DNA of 64,000 bases from Heterodera schachtii. Its lineage: Eukaryota > Nematoda > Chromadorea > Rhabditida > Heteroderidae. The position numbers and the translations under genes are program-made. The stretch spans positions 62,001 to 126,000 of the forward strand of contig SIJG01000101.1 of the NCBI GenBank assembly GCA_023374025.1, written 5' to 3'. Below are positions 1 through 10,900 of the stretch, piece by piece; positions within the stretch are counted from its first letter, which is position 1; each line of letters begins with the position of its first letter. The notes under the pieces are model-generated. The model was not told where the DNA came from. It made no database searches and worked only from the letters and a program-made list of their open reading frames with translations.

Positions 1-31
1 GAAAGAATTCTTGAAAGTAATTTTATTTCGG

Positions 32-577
32 TACTTTCCATTATGCTGCCACACCGCAATTTTTAAAAAAGGGAGCAAAAAGCGCCAGTTTTGGCGCGCA
101 ACAATAAAAAGCGCCAGTTTTGGCGCGCAACAATAAAAGCGCCAGTTTTGGCGCGCAACAATAAAAAGCGCCAGTTTTGGCGCGCAACAATAAAAAGCGC
201 CAGTTTTGGCGCGCAACAATAAAAAGCGCCAGTTTTGGCGCGCAACAATAAAAAGCGCCAGTTTTGGCGCGCAATGATTATTTAGGAGGCATAAAAGCCG
301 CAATTTGAACTAAAATGTCATTGAATGGATCAGCATTATGCACGAAGAACGAAAAGGACGACGACGATCCATTCGATGGCATTTTAGCTCAAATTGCGGC
401 TTTTATGCCTCTTAAATATTTTTTTGTGGCGTTTTAAAGATGACGACGATCCATTCGATGGCATTTTAGCTCAAATTGCGGCTTTTATGCCTCCTAAATA
501 ATCGTTGCGCGCAAAACTGGCGCCTTTTGCTCTCTTTTTTAAAAATTTGGGATGTGGCAGGCATAATGGAAAAGTAC
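32..577. repeat. Foldback (inverted-repeat) element with internal minisatellite
   Basis: The left end reads GGTACTTTCCATTATGCTGC (from 32) and its complement closes the element near 548-577 (GGCATAATGGAAAAGTACC). Further in, 283-345 pairs with 357-425 and again with 440-505 (core GCAATTTGAACTAAAATG against its complement). The right arm holds one copy of the gcgcc..ttttggcgc motif (about 506-527), while the left arm holds seven. No coding sequence is visible. No convincing target duplication was found, so assignment to a transposon class is open. Confidence 0.75.
82..275. repeat. 29-bp tandem repeat, seven copies
   Basis: Seven head-to-tail units start at 82, 111, 139, 168, 197, 226 and 255. 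Each reads GCGCCAGTTTTGGCGCGC followed by an AACAATAAAAA spacer. One unit is 28 bp because it lacks an A. Every unit contains a six-base hairpin stem, GCGCCA with TGGCGC. The array forms part of the left arm of the surrounding foldback. The short open frames across it are by-products. Confidence 0.95.
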
Positions 578-1129
578 CTTTTTGTTTCTTGGAAAATACG
601 GCTAATTTGTAAGTTGCAAAGAGTTCCTTGGGATTTATTGGAAGACACATATTTAGATATTTTTACGCGCTTATATTTTATCTGGTGATGCCCGCAAAAA
701 GGAACAATATTGTCGTTACTAGTTTTCAAATGAAAAGATTTTGGTTTTTTTAATTTGATAATAAAATATATTTGTATGTTTTTTTAAATTTTTATGTTAA
801 AATTAAATTTGTTTGAATAATCTATCATTTTTGTTTCCATTGCAAGATTTTAAATTGAACATTTTAAAAATTTAAAAATAAATAAAATATTCATTATTTA
901 AATATATTTTAGCAAAAAATGAACTTCCATAATTGGAGTAAGCGAGCTTATATTTAAAAAAAAATTATTATTTAAAATTTCGTAGATGACTATTAAATCT
1001 TCAATTCTAATGAAATATTATTGAAAATTGGGAAATTCGGCTCTTCATAATAATTTCGTGATCATCTCAAAAACAATACGCTCAAAGAATGTGCATATTA
1101 CTAAATTAAACCCTTTTTTTAGAAAATTT
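578..1129. other. AT-rich stretch, nothing recognised
   Basis: This is low-complexity AT-rich sequence between the foldback and the inverted duplication. I see no gene, RNA or clear repeat end in it. Confidence 0.6.
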
Positions 1130-1594
1130 AATGAATTCATTGGATATTTTATTAAAATTTTAACATTACATTGCGCTCAATTACTCTAAATATGCTTAAA
1201 ATCTAAGCTATGGTAATTATAAAAACTTAAATAATTTTTTAAAATTAATATTGTAAAGCATAAACTAAAACAAAATCCACTCCGATCCTCGTCATAATGA
1301 CAAATAATATCAAATGATTAACGTTTTAATGTGTTGGCTTTAACCACTCGTTTACATAATTAAATGAAAAGGAAATTCGTTAATTCGTTAGAATGATATA
1401 ATTATTGAAACAGCTTAATTTTCAATAATTTCGGTAAACATTAGGGAAATTTTTAAAAATTCAGCGGAAATTGTTGACGACTTTTGACACTTTTCTTCAC
1501 TTCATTAAGGTAAAATTTAACGTGGAAAAAATGAATAAACTAATTCGTTTGTTTAGTTGTTATATTTATCCTTTTTTATAACGTCATGGACAAA

Positions 1595-1602
1595 TATAAA
1601 AG
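1595..1602 (+). promoter_or_regulatory. TATA box of the mucin-like ShKT gene
   Basis: TATAAAAG lies 70 bases upstream of the ATG at 1673. The same octamer, with its neighbours (AATATAAAAGCGGTG), is kept at the matching place in the inverted copy (5926-5933), although sequence around it has diverged. This supports a core promoter. Confidence 0.6.
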
Positions 1603-1672
1603 CGGTGGAAATATTCAAAAAATTCATTCCTTTCAATATATTCGACTTTTCAATAAACAATTTTAATTGAAA

Positions 1673-2890
1673 ATGAATTGCCAAATATGGTTCAGCCAAT
1701 TGATGTGCATTATGTTGCTGTTGGTGTCCACGGATTTTGTTGTATCCCAGGACGATTCATCTACTTCCTCAAGCTCGTCAACAAGTACGTCAACTTCGAC
1801 CAGTACTAGCACGAGCACATCGACCACGACCCCAAGCACAACTTCGACAAGTACGTCGACCAGCACTTCAACCACGCCCACTTCGACTTCGACCAGTACT
1901 TCGACCACACCGACTTCAACAAGTACATCGACTAGTACTTCAACCACGCCCACTTCAACTTCGACCAGTACTTCAACCACGCCCACTTCAACTTCGACCA
2001 GTACTTCGACCACATCGACTTCTACTTCGACCAGCACTTCAACCACCCCAACTTCAACCTCAACCAGCACTTCAACCACGCCCAGTTCAACTTCGACCAG
2101 TACTTCGACCACACCGACTTCAACTTCAACCAGTACATCGACCAGCACTTCAACCAGTACGTCGACTACCCCAACTTCAACCTCGACCAGCACTTCAACC
2201 ACGCCCAGTTCAACTTCGACCAGTACTTCGACCACACCGACTTCAACTTCAACCAGTACATCGACCAGCACTTCAACCAGTACGTCGACTACCCCAACTT
2301 CAACCTCGACCAGCACTTCAACCACGCCCAGTTCAACTTCGACCAGTACTTCGACCACACCGACTTCAACTTCAACCAGTACATCGACCAGCACTTCAAC
2401 CAGTACGTCGACTACCCCAACTTCAACCTCGACCAGCACTTCAACCACGCCCAGTTCAACTTCGACCAGTACTTCGACCACACCGACTTCAACAAGTACA
2501 TCGACCAGCACTTCAACCACGCCCACTTCAACTTCGACCAGTACTTCGTCAACCACAACTAATCCGTCGTCCAGCAGCTGTACCAACGCGGCTGGTGACA
2601 GAGCGTGCAACTTTTACAAGAATAGGTGCAACCGATTTTCGGCATGGCTTAAACAGCATTGTGCCAAAGCATGCAACATGTGCCCATCAACGACCAGCAG
2701 CACTTCAACTACAACCTCGACGTCGACTTCAACAAGCACCTCATCTACCACGACCAAATCGTCCGGTGGTTCATCCGGCAGCTGCATTGACCGTATTGGT
2801 GCCCGACTGTGCAGCCGTTACAGTAGGATGTGCAACCGTTTCGGCATTTGGATGAGACTGTTCTGTGCCAACACATGCAAAATGTGTTGA
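1673..2890 (+). CDS. Secreted mucin-like protein with two C-terminal ShKT (six-cysteine) domains
   Basis: This single-exon frame encodes 405 residues. I chose the ATG at 1673 because it starts a good signal peptide (MNCQIWFSQLMCIMLLLVST, cleavage near VVSQ-DD). Residues about 27-302 are almost only Ser and Thr with regular TTP punctuation, a dense potential O-glycosylation region. Two ShKT-type domains follow at 303-337 and 371-405, both spaced C-x8-C-x6-C-x10-C-x3-C-x2-C, joined by a 33-residue Ser/Thr/Gly linker. Known precedent: nematode surface-coat mucins such as the Toxocara TES-120 type combine a Ser/Thr mucin region with six-cysteine ShKT domains. A coat or gland-secreted glycoprotein is therefore likely, but the exact role is unknown. 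A TATA box lies at 1595. An inverted copy of the gene is broken by frameshifts. The long antisense Val/Glu frame is an artefact of the repeat. Confidence 0.88.
   Translation: MNCQIWFSQLMCIMLLLVSTDFVVSQDDSSTSSSSSTSTSTSTSTSTSTSTTTPSTTSTSTSTSTSTTPTSTSTSTSTTPTSTSTSTSTSTTPTSTSTSTSTTPTSTSTSTSTTSTSTSTSTSTTPTSTSTSTSTTPSSTSTSTSTTPTSTSTSTSTSTSTSTSTTPTSTSTSTSTTPSSTSTSTSTTPTSTSTSTSTSTSTSTSTTPTSTSTSTSTTPSSTSTSTSTTPTSTSTSTSTSTSTSTSTTPTSTSTSTSTTPSSTSTSTSTTPTSTSTSTSTSTTPTSTSTSTSSTTTNPSSSSCTNAAGDRACNFYKNRCNRFSAWLKQHCAKACNMCPSTTSSTSTTTSTSTSTSTSSTTTKSSGGSSGSCIDRIGARLCSRYSRMCNRFGIWMRLFCANTCKMC
2039..2500 (+). repeat. 123-bp minisatellite inside the mucin region
   Basis: The landmark GTCGACTACCCCAACTTCAA recurs at 2161, 2284 and 2407, giving an exact 123-bp (41-codon) period with almost no differences between units. 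The period is a multiple of three, so unit gain or loss keeps the frame. The inverted copy lacks this array structure and is shorter here. Confidence 0.9.
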
Positions 2891-3399
2891 AAAAACAATG
2901 AAAACGGATGGATGTGAGGAGGAATTTGTGAAGAAAAAAGATAAATAATTAAACAAATTAAAAAGATACATATTTATTTGTTAATTGAGTTTTATACGCA
3001 ATATATATTTGTTATTTAAATTTTGATGTTTTTGTTTAAATGGGATAAAATTATGAAAAAATTGTTTTCTAAAAATGCTCATTTTTGAACAATTTATGTG
3101 AAAAATTAATCACGATGTTTTTCTGTAATATTGCTTTTTCTGACCAGAAGCTTCAAAAATAAATTGGATTGGCATTTTTTTGCAAATTATTTAGCTAAAA
3201 TTAAGTCTTTAAATTATAATAAAATTGTTTGTCCTTATTCCTTAAGTTAAAAAAATGGACCGCACCTGAACTTTAATTATTTTTAAAATATTTCATTTTC
3301 CAAACAAAATTTAGCAAGAATAAAATTCCATTTTAGTTAATTAACTTGGCAGATAAATTGTTTTTTTTCTTCTGAAAATGGCAATATCCTTTTAATTAT

Positions 3400-4056
3400 T
3401 AGGGCTCGAAATTATATGGATTAAAAAAAATCAATATGGGCATAACATATGGGCTAAAAATGTCCGAAAATGGACTAAAAAGCTCAAAAATGGCCAAGTA
3501 TGCACCAAAATATGGAGTAAAAAGTGACAAAAATTAAATTTTAAACCCTTAACATTACAAAATATTCAATATTTTCTTAAACAAACTTAAAAGATAGATT
3601 AACCTACCTAAAAATAGATTTAAAGCATAAATGCCAAATTTTTTATAAATTCTAGCTTCACAATAAATATATCTCAAAATTTTTGTAAAATCTCATTCTG
3701 TTGTCCGCGAAAATTTTCGGAAGCGAACAAAATACCCAAAATTTATAAAAATTTGAAAAATTTTCTTTTTTGTAGGGTTTATTTTTTAAAATTTCTAAAA
3801 AGTGGATCTTTAGGGTGTATTTTTCGCCTTTTTTGCATTTTTCTTGTGAAAATTTCAAAAAATGGTCAAAATATGGACAACAAACGCAAAAAATGGCGAA
3901 ATATGCATTTATTCCCGAAAACCCTAAAATATGGATTTATATAGACTAAAAACATGCACAAAATCAAAAAATTTAAACGTAGAAATGCTATTTTGAGTCC
4001 CTTTCTTCATATAGCACATGCGCAGAAAAAATATGTTAATCCATATAATTTCGAGC
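3400..4056. mobile_element. hAT-like MITE, 'ATGGACTAAAA' family, copy 1
   Basis: The left end TAGGGCTCGAAATTATATGG (3400) is matched by the inverted right end, CCATATAATTTCGAGC (4041-4056). The interior is rich in repeated ATGG-CTAAAA words. It shares long blocks with 61704-62345, for example GGATTTATTCCCGAAAACCC and the TTCTTCATA..GCATATGCGCAGAAAA end. No coding capacity is visible. I could not find a clean target duplication. It occupies most of the spacer between the two ShKT arms. Confidence 0.7.
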
Positions 4057-4586
4057 TTGTCCCATCTTATCCAAATATTCTTCAAAGCTTTTTCCTTGCT
4101 TTTTCCACAAAGATTTTTTTTTAAAGCAACACATAAAAATAATTTTATTTATTTTGCCATGAATATTCTCAATCACATGTGGCGTAAATAAAGAGCTCTA
4201 ATTGTCCTGGTTTTTGTTTATTTGTCCTGAAATGGAATTTTATCTACAAAAGCATTGGTGGATATATCTTAAATTCCCCAATTTTTGTAACTCAAAAGTT
4301 AAGGAAAATTTTTCAAAACGCTTCGTTTTTATGTTTTTTCAAAATTTCTGAAATTTTCAAAGCGTTGCCTGTCAGCGTTATTTTCAAAACAAATAAAAAT
4401 GGAAAAATTATTTGCTATAAACCAACATTTAATTATTCAGTTTATATTTTCACTGATTTAATTAAATTGGTAAGATGTTCCTGTATTTTATATTATTCGG
4501 TAAAATGTCAATTCTTCAAGGATGTTGTCAGAAAATGGAATATTACAAAAATCCGACAATCCTCGTGGTAAAGAAAAAAACCTTTG
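4057..4586. other. Rest of the spacer between inverted arms
   Basis: AT-rich sequence with no convincing gene. The 68-residue frame at 4365-4571 has no protein-like features. Confidence 0.5.
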
Positions 4587-4815
4587 AACATCGTGATTAA
4601 TTTTTCACATAAATTGTTCAAAAATGAGCATTTTTAGAAAACAATTTTTTCATAATTTTATCCCATTTAAACAAAAACATCAAAATTTAAATAACAAATA
4701 TATATTGCGTATAAAACTCAATTAACAAATAAATATGTATCTTTTTAATTTGTTTAATTATTTATCTTTTTTCTTCACAAATTCCTCCTCACATCCATCC
4801 GTTTTCATTGTTTTT

Positions 4816-5858
4816 TCAACACATTTTGCATGTGTTGGCACAGAACAGTCTCATCCAAATGCCGAAACGGTTGCACATCCTACTGTAACGGCTGCACAGT
4901 CGGGCACCAATACGGTCAATGCAGCTACCAGATGAACCACCTGACGATTTTGTCGTGGTAGATGAGGTGCTTGTTGAAGTCGACGTCGAGGTTGTAGTTG
5001 AAGTGCTGCTGGTCGTTGATGGGCACATGTTGCATGCTTTGGCACAATGCTGTTTAAGCCATGCCGAAAATCTGTTGCACCTATTCTTGTAAAAGTTGCA
5101 CGCTCTGTCACCAGCCGCGTTGGTACAGCTGCTGGACGACGGATTAGTTGTGGTTGACGAAGTGCTGGTCGTAGTTGGTGTAGTCGTTGAAGTACTCGTT
5201 GAAGTCGAAGAACTTGTCGAAGTTGAAGTGGGCGTGGTCGAAGTACTGGTTGATGTGCTGGTCGATGTACTGGTTGAAGTTGAAGTCGGTGTGGTCGAAG
5301 TACTCGTCGAAGTTGAAGTGGGCGTGGTTGAAGTGCTGGTCGATGTACTGGTCGAAGTTGAAGTCGGCGTGGTCAATGTACTGGTCGAAGTTGAAGTGGG
5401 CGTGGTTGAAGTGCTGGTCGATGTACTGGTTGAAGTTGAAGTCGGTGTGGTCGATGTACTGGTCGAAGTTGAAGTGGGCGTGGTTGAAGTGCTGCTAGAA
5501 GTTGAAGTTGGGGTGGTCGAACTACTGGTTGAAGTTGAAGACGGTGTGGTGGAAGTGCTGGTTGATGTTGACGTTGGTGTGGTTGAAGTGCTTGTCGATG
5601 TACTTGTTGAAGTCGGTGTGGTCGAAGTACTGGTCGAAGTAAGTTGAAGTGGGCGTGGTTGAAGTTGAGTCGTGTGGTCGATGTACTGGTCGAGGTTGAA
5701 GTTGGGGTGGTCGAAGTGCTGGTCGACGTACTGGTCGAAGTTGACGTACTCGTTGACGAGCTTGAGGTAGATGAATCGTCTTGGGATGCAACATAATCCG
5801 TGGACACCATCAGCAACAAAATGCACAACAATTGGCTGATCCACATTTGGCAATTCAT
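4816..5858 (-). pseudogene. Frameshifted inverted copy of the mucin-like ShKT gene
   Basis: The start at 5858 gives a signal peptide close to that of the intact gene (MNCQMWISQLLCILLLMVST), followed by Ser/Thr repeats. Around 5640-5690 there are three indels relative to the repeat consensus: two single-base losses and a four-base ACTT gain. The net shift is +2, so the opening frame leaves the Ser/Thr register. The downstream frame resumes Ser/Thr repeats and ends with two ShKT domains that look identical in sequence to those of the intact gene, stopping at 4816. As read, no single frame covers the whole protein. It is either a young pseudogene or an assembly error in a repeat. No intron with usable splice sites explains the shift. 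The TATA box is conserved at 5926-5933. Confidence 0.8.
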
Positions 5859-5925
5859 TTTCAATTGAAATTGTTTAATTGAATAGTCGAATAAAGCGAA
5901 GTGATTTTTTGTGAATATTTCACCG

Positions 5926-5933
5926 CTTTTATA
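5926..5933 (-). promoter_or_regulatory. TATA box of the broken ShKT copy
   Basis: CTTTTATA on the plus strand (TATAAAAG on the minus strand) is located 67 bases upstream of the copy's ATG, as in the intact gene. Confidence 0.5.
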
Positions 5934-6380
5934 TTGGTCCATGACGATATAAAGCGGGTAATATAACAACTAAACAAACTAATTAGTTATTCATTTTTTC
6001 CACGTTAATGGTGAAAAGTGTCAAAAGTCGTCAACAATTTCCGCTGAATTTTTAAAAATTTCCCTAATGTTTACCGAAATTATTGAAAATTAAGCTGTTT
6101 CAATAATTATATCATTCTAACGAATTAACGAATTTCCTTTTCATTTAATTATGTAAACGAGTGGCGAAAGTCAACACATTAAAAATTTAATTCATTTAAT
6201 ATTTATTTGCCATTATGACGAGGATCGGAGTGGATTTTGTTTTAGTTTATGCTTTACAATATTAATTTTAAAAAATTATTTAAGTTTTTATAATTACCAT
6301 AGCTTAGATTTTAAGCATATTTAAAGTAATTGAGCGCAATGTAATGTTAAAATTTTAATAAAATATCCAATGAATTCATT

Positions 6381-7165
6381 TTTATTCATTTAACCAATGA
6401 TCAAACAATAAATAATTAAATATCCATTTTTAAATTTCTTTGCAACATATTTTTTACTTACTTACTTTATATTCTATCATTATTTTCTTAATTAGCAAAA
6501 CTTAAATTTTAAAATGAGTATTCCACAAAAATGTTTCGATTTCCTAAAACTCTTTTTATAAAACTTTCCATAAAATGGCAAAATGTGGTCAGTAATCCAT
6601 TAACAGTTTGAACTCATTTTTTTTTCAATAATTTTCCGGCAGTGCCTAACATTACTGCCGGACCACCAAAACTCCTATTTTCCTCAAAAATTGATTTAAA
6701 AAGCAAAATTTGGTCATTTTTTGGGAAAATCTGCTAGCAAATCATAATTAAACTCTTAAAAAAAGAATAAAAACAAATTCTGATCCATATTTATTGTAAA
6801 AAGATATGACATTTTTATTTAAATACTTTCGATGATAAATTCTTTAATTTATTAATGTTTTATTAAAAAACAACAAAAGAATAAGAAAAATTTATTAAAT
6901 TGCCTTATTAACAGTTTAATATAAATAACCAATTAAAAACAATTCAAGAAAAGATAGTTAAAAAAACCAAAAAAGACTAACAAATTCAAAAATTGTAGAA
7001 AAAAATGTACAAAAATAAACTTCTTGAATTTATTTAAAAAAATGAGACAAAAAGAAAACAAATAATAAAAAATATCTATTATTAGTACCTAAACATAATT
7101 TTTTTTAACATTTAAATTAATTGTTAAAAATAATGTAAAAATTATTCTGCAAAATTAAAGCGCTT
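6381..7165. other. AT-rich stretch with one GC-rich hairpin
   Basis: Mostly A/T sequence. The exception is 6638-6664, CCGGCAGTGCC..TACTGCCGG, a GC-rich imperfect hairpin belonging to a dispersed family (also at 16.2, 21.9, 22.0, 41.2 and 58.7 kb). No gene seen. Confidence 0.55.
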
Positions 7166-7396
7166 TACACTATATTATTCCGCGTCGATAGACAATTTAT
7201 AATGAAGAAAATATAAAACATTTTGAAATAATTCTATATATCTTCTTAAGTATCAGTTACAAAATTTTGATCCATAAATAAATACAAAAAAAATATTTTC
7301 AAAATAAGGAATTTACATTAATCTATTAAGTAATTTTAAGACTAATAATAAATATATTTCAATTCTTTTAAATAATTTTCTATTTTTCTCTCTCTC

Positions 7397-7438
<42 letters not shown>

Positions 7439-7925
7439 TCTCTTACTCTCTCTCTTCTCACTCTCTCTCTCTCTCTCTCTCTTCTCTCTTTCTCACTCCC
7501 TCTCTCTCTCTCTCTCTCTTCCCTTTGTTTCATTCATTTTTCATCACAATCAATACAAACGACAAGAAGGGCGAAAGCCATTCATTGTAATTTCATTCGT
7601 CAGTTAAACGATTTCGTTCCTTTATTTCAAAGTATCATTGAAATCAGCATTTAATCAATGAATATCACCTAATTTAAATATTTGTTAAAATAATATTAAT
7701 TTTTTCTTCTTTGCAAGATTTTGAATATTTCTTTCTTTTTTTTTTGCAAATTATTTGTCTATTTTTTCCATTAAAATTGTTCAAATTTTTCCCCTGCTGT
7801 GCCATCGCCGCTTTACTCATTTTATTGCATTTGATAAATTTTGGTGTGTCCTTTGAATTCCAAATTTTCTTCCTCAATCCTTTAAAATCAACCTATCGGT
7901 CCTATTAAAAGGGTTTTTGCTGACT
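7166..7925. repeat. Dispersed repeat with CT microsatellite, copy 1
   Basis: It begins at ATTATTCCGCGTCGA and ends near AAAAGGGTTTTTGCTGA. A (CT)n tract lies at 7387-7530. The flanking words TTTCATTCGTCAGTT, TTTATTTCAAAG and GTGTCCTTTGA recur in the same order at 41596-42440 and, more decayed, at 23036-23650. The Ser/Leu frame across the CT tract is an artefact. No terminal repeats or coding region were recognised. Confidence 0.8.
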
Positions 7926-10900
7926 ATTTTAAAAGATCAAAAAACATTTCAAAACGTAAAATATACTATTTATTTTTCAATAATGACAAGAGTCTATTCT
8001 TCTAACACAAATTATCAAAGCCATTAGCTTAAAAAATAAAAATTTCATTAGCAAAATAAATCAAATTAAATTTTTTACTAATTATTCATGTGAAACGTTT
8101 AATAAAAACATAATTATCGTTATACAAACTCTTGGACGTTACAAGACATCAACTCGAGGAATGGAAAAAAATAACGCATACAAATTAGAAAAAATATATA
8201 TATAACAAACAAATAAAAAATAGAAAAATTTTAAATAAATGTAAAAATAAATATTTGTATGTAAAAAAATAAAAATTATTGAATAATTGAGATAGTTGTA
8301 AAATATTTATAATTTTTATAATTTTATTTTTTCGGAAGTCAGAGTCATGACAGATAAAAAATAATCATATTAAAAATAATTCTTTTAAAAATTCACAAAG
8401 GACAAAGCTCTTTACGAAGTTACCGTTACAAGATGAGAATTGAAAGTACTAAAATTATTTTACAGAAATTCCAATTAAATATTCATGGTAGAATAAAACA
8501 GTAATTAGCAAAAGTTTAGTTACTCAATAGATCTCGTCTTAATCACATAAATTGAGCAAAATTATAAATTTAAATAAAAAATATTTTGTTAATATTTAAA
8601 ATTGCAATTGTTCATATATACTCCAACAAAAGGATACCATCAAAACTCTCCAATGGTTACATAATATTTTATTATTTATATTTTTTTCTTTAAAACATAT
8701 AGATTTAAAATAACTTATTCTTAATAATAAATAAACTAAACCACCAAATATTAAATAAATTATTTCGGAACACAGAAAAACTAAAAAACAAAATATTTTT
8801 ACAAGTCATGGAAAATCTTGCTTTGTATTTTTAAAAAGCTGAATAAATATGGCAATGCCAAACATTGAATTTTGTTTTTTCTCAACGATTTATTTTTAAC
8901 AAATAATGTGAAATTTACTCATAAATAAATTTAATTAATGTTAAAATTATAAAAATTGCCTAAAAAATAACAAAATGGCATTTTTTGTATCGGAACACAT
9001 GAAGAGACTTCTATCTCCATCATTGAGAGCATGTGCAAATTGTCCAAGCGCCGAAAAATGTTCAAATTTATCAGACAAATAAGAAATATAACTAATTTAA
9101 AAATTATTAATTCATAAAAATAAAGCAAAATTACTTTATATTGATAAAAAAAAATTAGAAGAATTTCAAAATTTGCAAATTTTAACTATTTGTTTTTTAA
9201 TGTGGAAATATGCTTATTGTTATTAGGTAAATGGCTTTTGCTTAAAAAAAATTTCATTAGTAAAATAAATCTAAATAAAATTTTATTATTAATAAATCAG
9301 AAATAAATTTAATTTTTCTTCGAAATTCTTTTCCAAAAAAATTTTTGGCTGCTGATGAAATACCTAAAGTAAAATGTAACGAAAAAAAAAATATATAATA
9401 TATAACAAAAAAGCGGTAAATAAAAAATATATATAAAATAAATTTGTATGTTGAAATGCAAATACAATAAATTAAAAATAAACATAACTCAATTCTCAAA
9501 GCTGATTTTTTAATAAGCATAAACACTTTATTCAGTATTTATTAACACTTTAAACAAGAAAACTATAAAATTTTACGGAGCATGAAATAATTTGCTTAGC
9601 AAAATTAAAAAAATATATATTATTAAAAATACTTCTTTTATAACCCAATCTGTCGCTGACAGCGCAGCGACAGAGCTTATCAGATCAGCTGTTTTGTTTC
9701 CCACGCTTCATATAAATAAATTTAATTTATGTTAAATAATAAATTTTATTTAAAAAGTTTAAACAAAATAATTGTTATGAATTTCATGTGAAAAACTCCT
9801 TTAATAATATTAAAATAAATGAAAAAATTAAATATCTGCTGACACCAAATCAAGAGAGAATGAATTGCAAAAGAATTTAAAAATATGAAAATAATCAAAC
9901 TTAGGGTGCCGGCTTAAGATTGAGGGTAAAGTTTCTATAAATTGGGATAAAAGGGGAAGCAGTTTTTCGTTTTTCTTTTATTATAATTAATGAAGATAGT
10001 TTAATTAATAATGATTATATTTTGACAAAATAAATCAGATAATTTGCTTAATATAAAATTAATTTAGCAATTATAAAGAGTTATTGTAACAGCGGAATAA
10101 TTATTTTATTGTAAGACGCAAATTAATAAAAAAATATACAAAAAACGGATGCATTGTTGATAGTACAAACTTACAGGGAAAGAGAGGGCTTCAAGCAAAT
10201 TATTAAACTAAATGAAAATATTTTAAAGAAATACAAAGAAAATTATCCTTAGCAAAATAAAAATTAAGAAAAACTGAAAAAAATTAGTTGGTTTGTCAAA
10301 AAATGGTGAAAATCAAACAATGCGGAAAATATTTTATCGTTAAAATTATATATTATAATAGAAATTTTTTGGGAAAATTAAATCAATTTTTTATAAACCA
10401 TCATTTTAAATATCTTGAAAAATATATAAAAAAATATATACCTAAGACAATATAATTAAGATACAATACGAATACGAATTATAGAACGCATTATGTCATA
10501 ACAATAACTCGAGTGGGATGGCACGATATGTAAGAATCAAATTTTCAGTATCTCAAACCTAAAAATAAAATCAATATGGATAAATGGTATAAAATTAATA
10601 ACTACAAATTATTAAAAAAGGCTATAAATCTTTAATATTTGATGAGGTAATAAAAGAATATTTTTTATCACATTAAATAAATAAGCTAGAATAGAAACGA
10701 TAAAGCAAAATGTAAAAAAAATATTGTTCTTATTCTTATTAATTAAATGATTTTAATTTTCAAGTGCGCTTTCTGAAACTCACCATGAATAACATTTTGC
10801 TCGTTAAGAAATATAATTAAGAACTTGTAATAGATTAAATAAATTGTTGTTCATTATCAGAATTAAGATAAAATAAATTATTTAAAAAAAATAAAAATAT

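Larger units (their letters stand above)
1130..3119. repeat. Left arm of a large inverted duplication
   Basis: The segment from 1130 (ATGAATTCATTGGATATTTT) to 3119 (..ATTAATCACGATGTT) is repeated in inverse orientation at 4587-6380. Both arms include the gene, its upstream region with TATA box, and its 3' flank. The 3' flanks are nearly identical. The upstream ends differ by small indels, and the mucin part differs in length. The spacer is about 1.47 kb. Confidence 0.93.
4587..6380. repeat. Right arm of the large inverted duplication
   Basis: This is the inverse of 1130-3119, with the breakpoint at AACATCGTGATTAATTTTTC (4587). It carries the broken ShKT gene copy in convergent (tail-to-tail) orientation to the intact gene. 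It is about 200 bp shorter than the left arm, mainly from fewer Ser/Thr repeats. Confidence 0.93.

Noticed and set aside
82..275. Regular repeat with spacer that resembles a CRISPR array
   Set aside because: The spacers are identical (AACAATAAAAA), the genome is eukaryotic, and the array lies inside a foldback arm. It is a minisatellite.
1663..2610. 315-residue Val/Glu frame antisense to the mucin gene, and the similar frame at 5096-5647
   Set aside because: It mirrors the Ser/Thr codon repeat. It has no independent features, and the sense frame has a signal peptide and ShKT domains.
7398..7607. Ser/Leu frame across the CT tract, and the one at 41875-42201
   Set aside because: Direct translation of a microsatellite inside a dispersed repeat.
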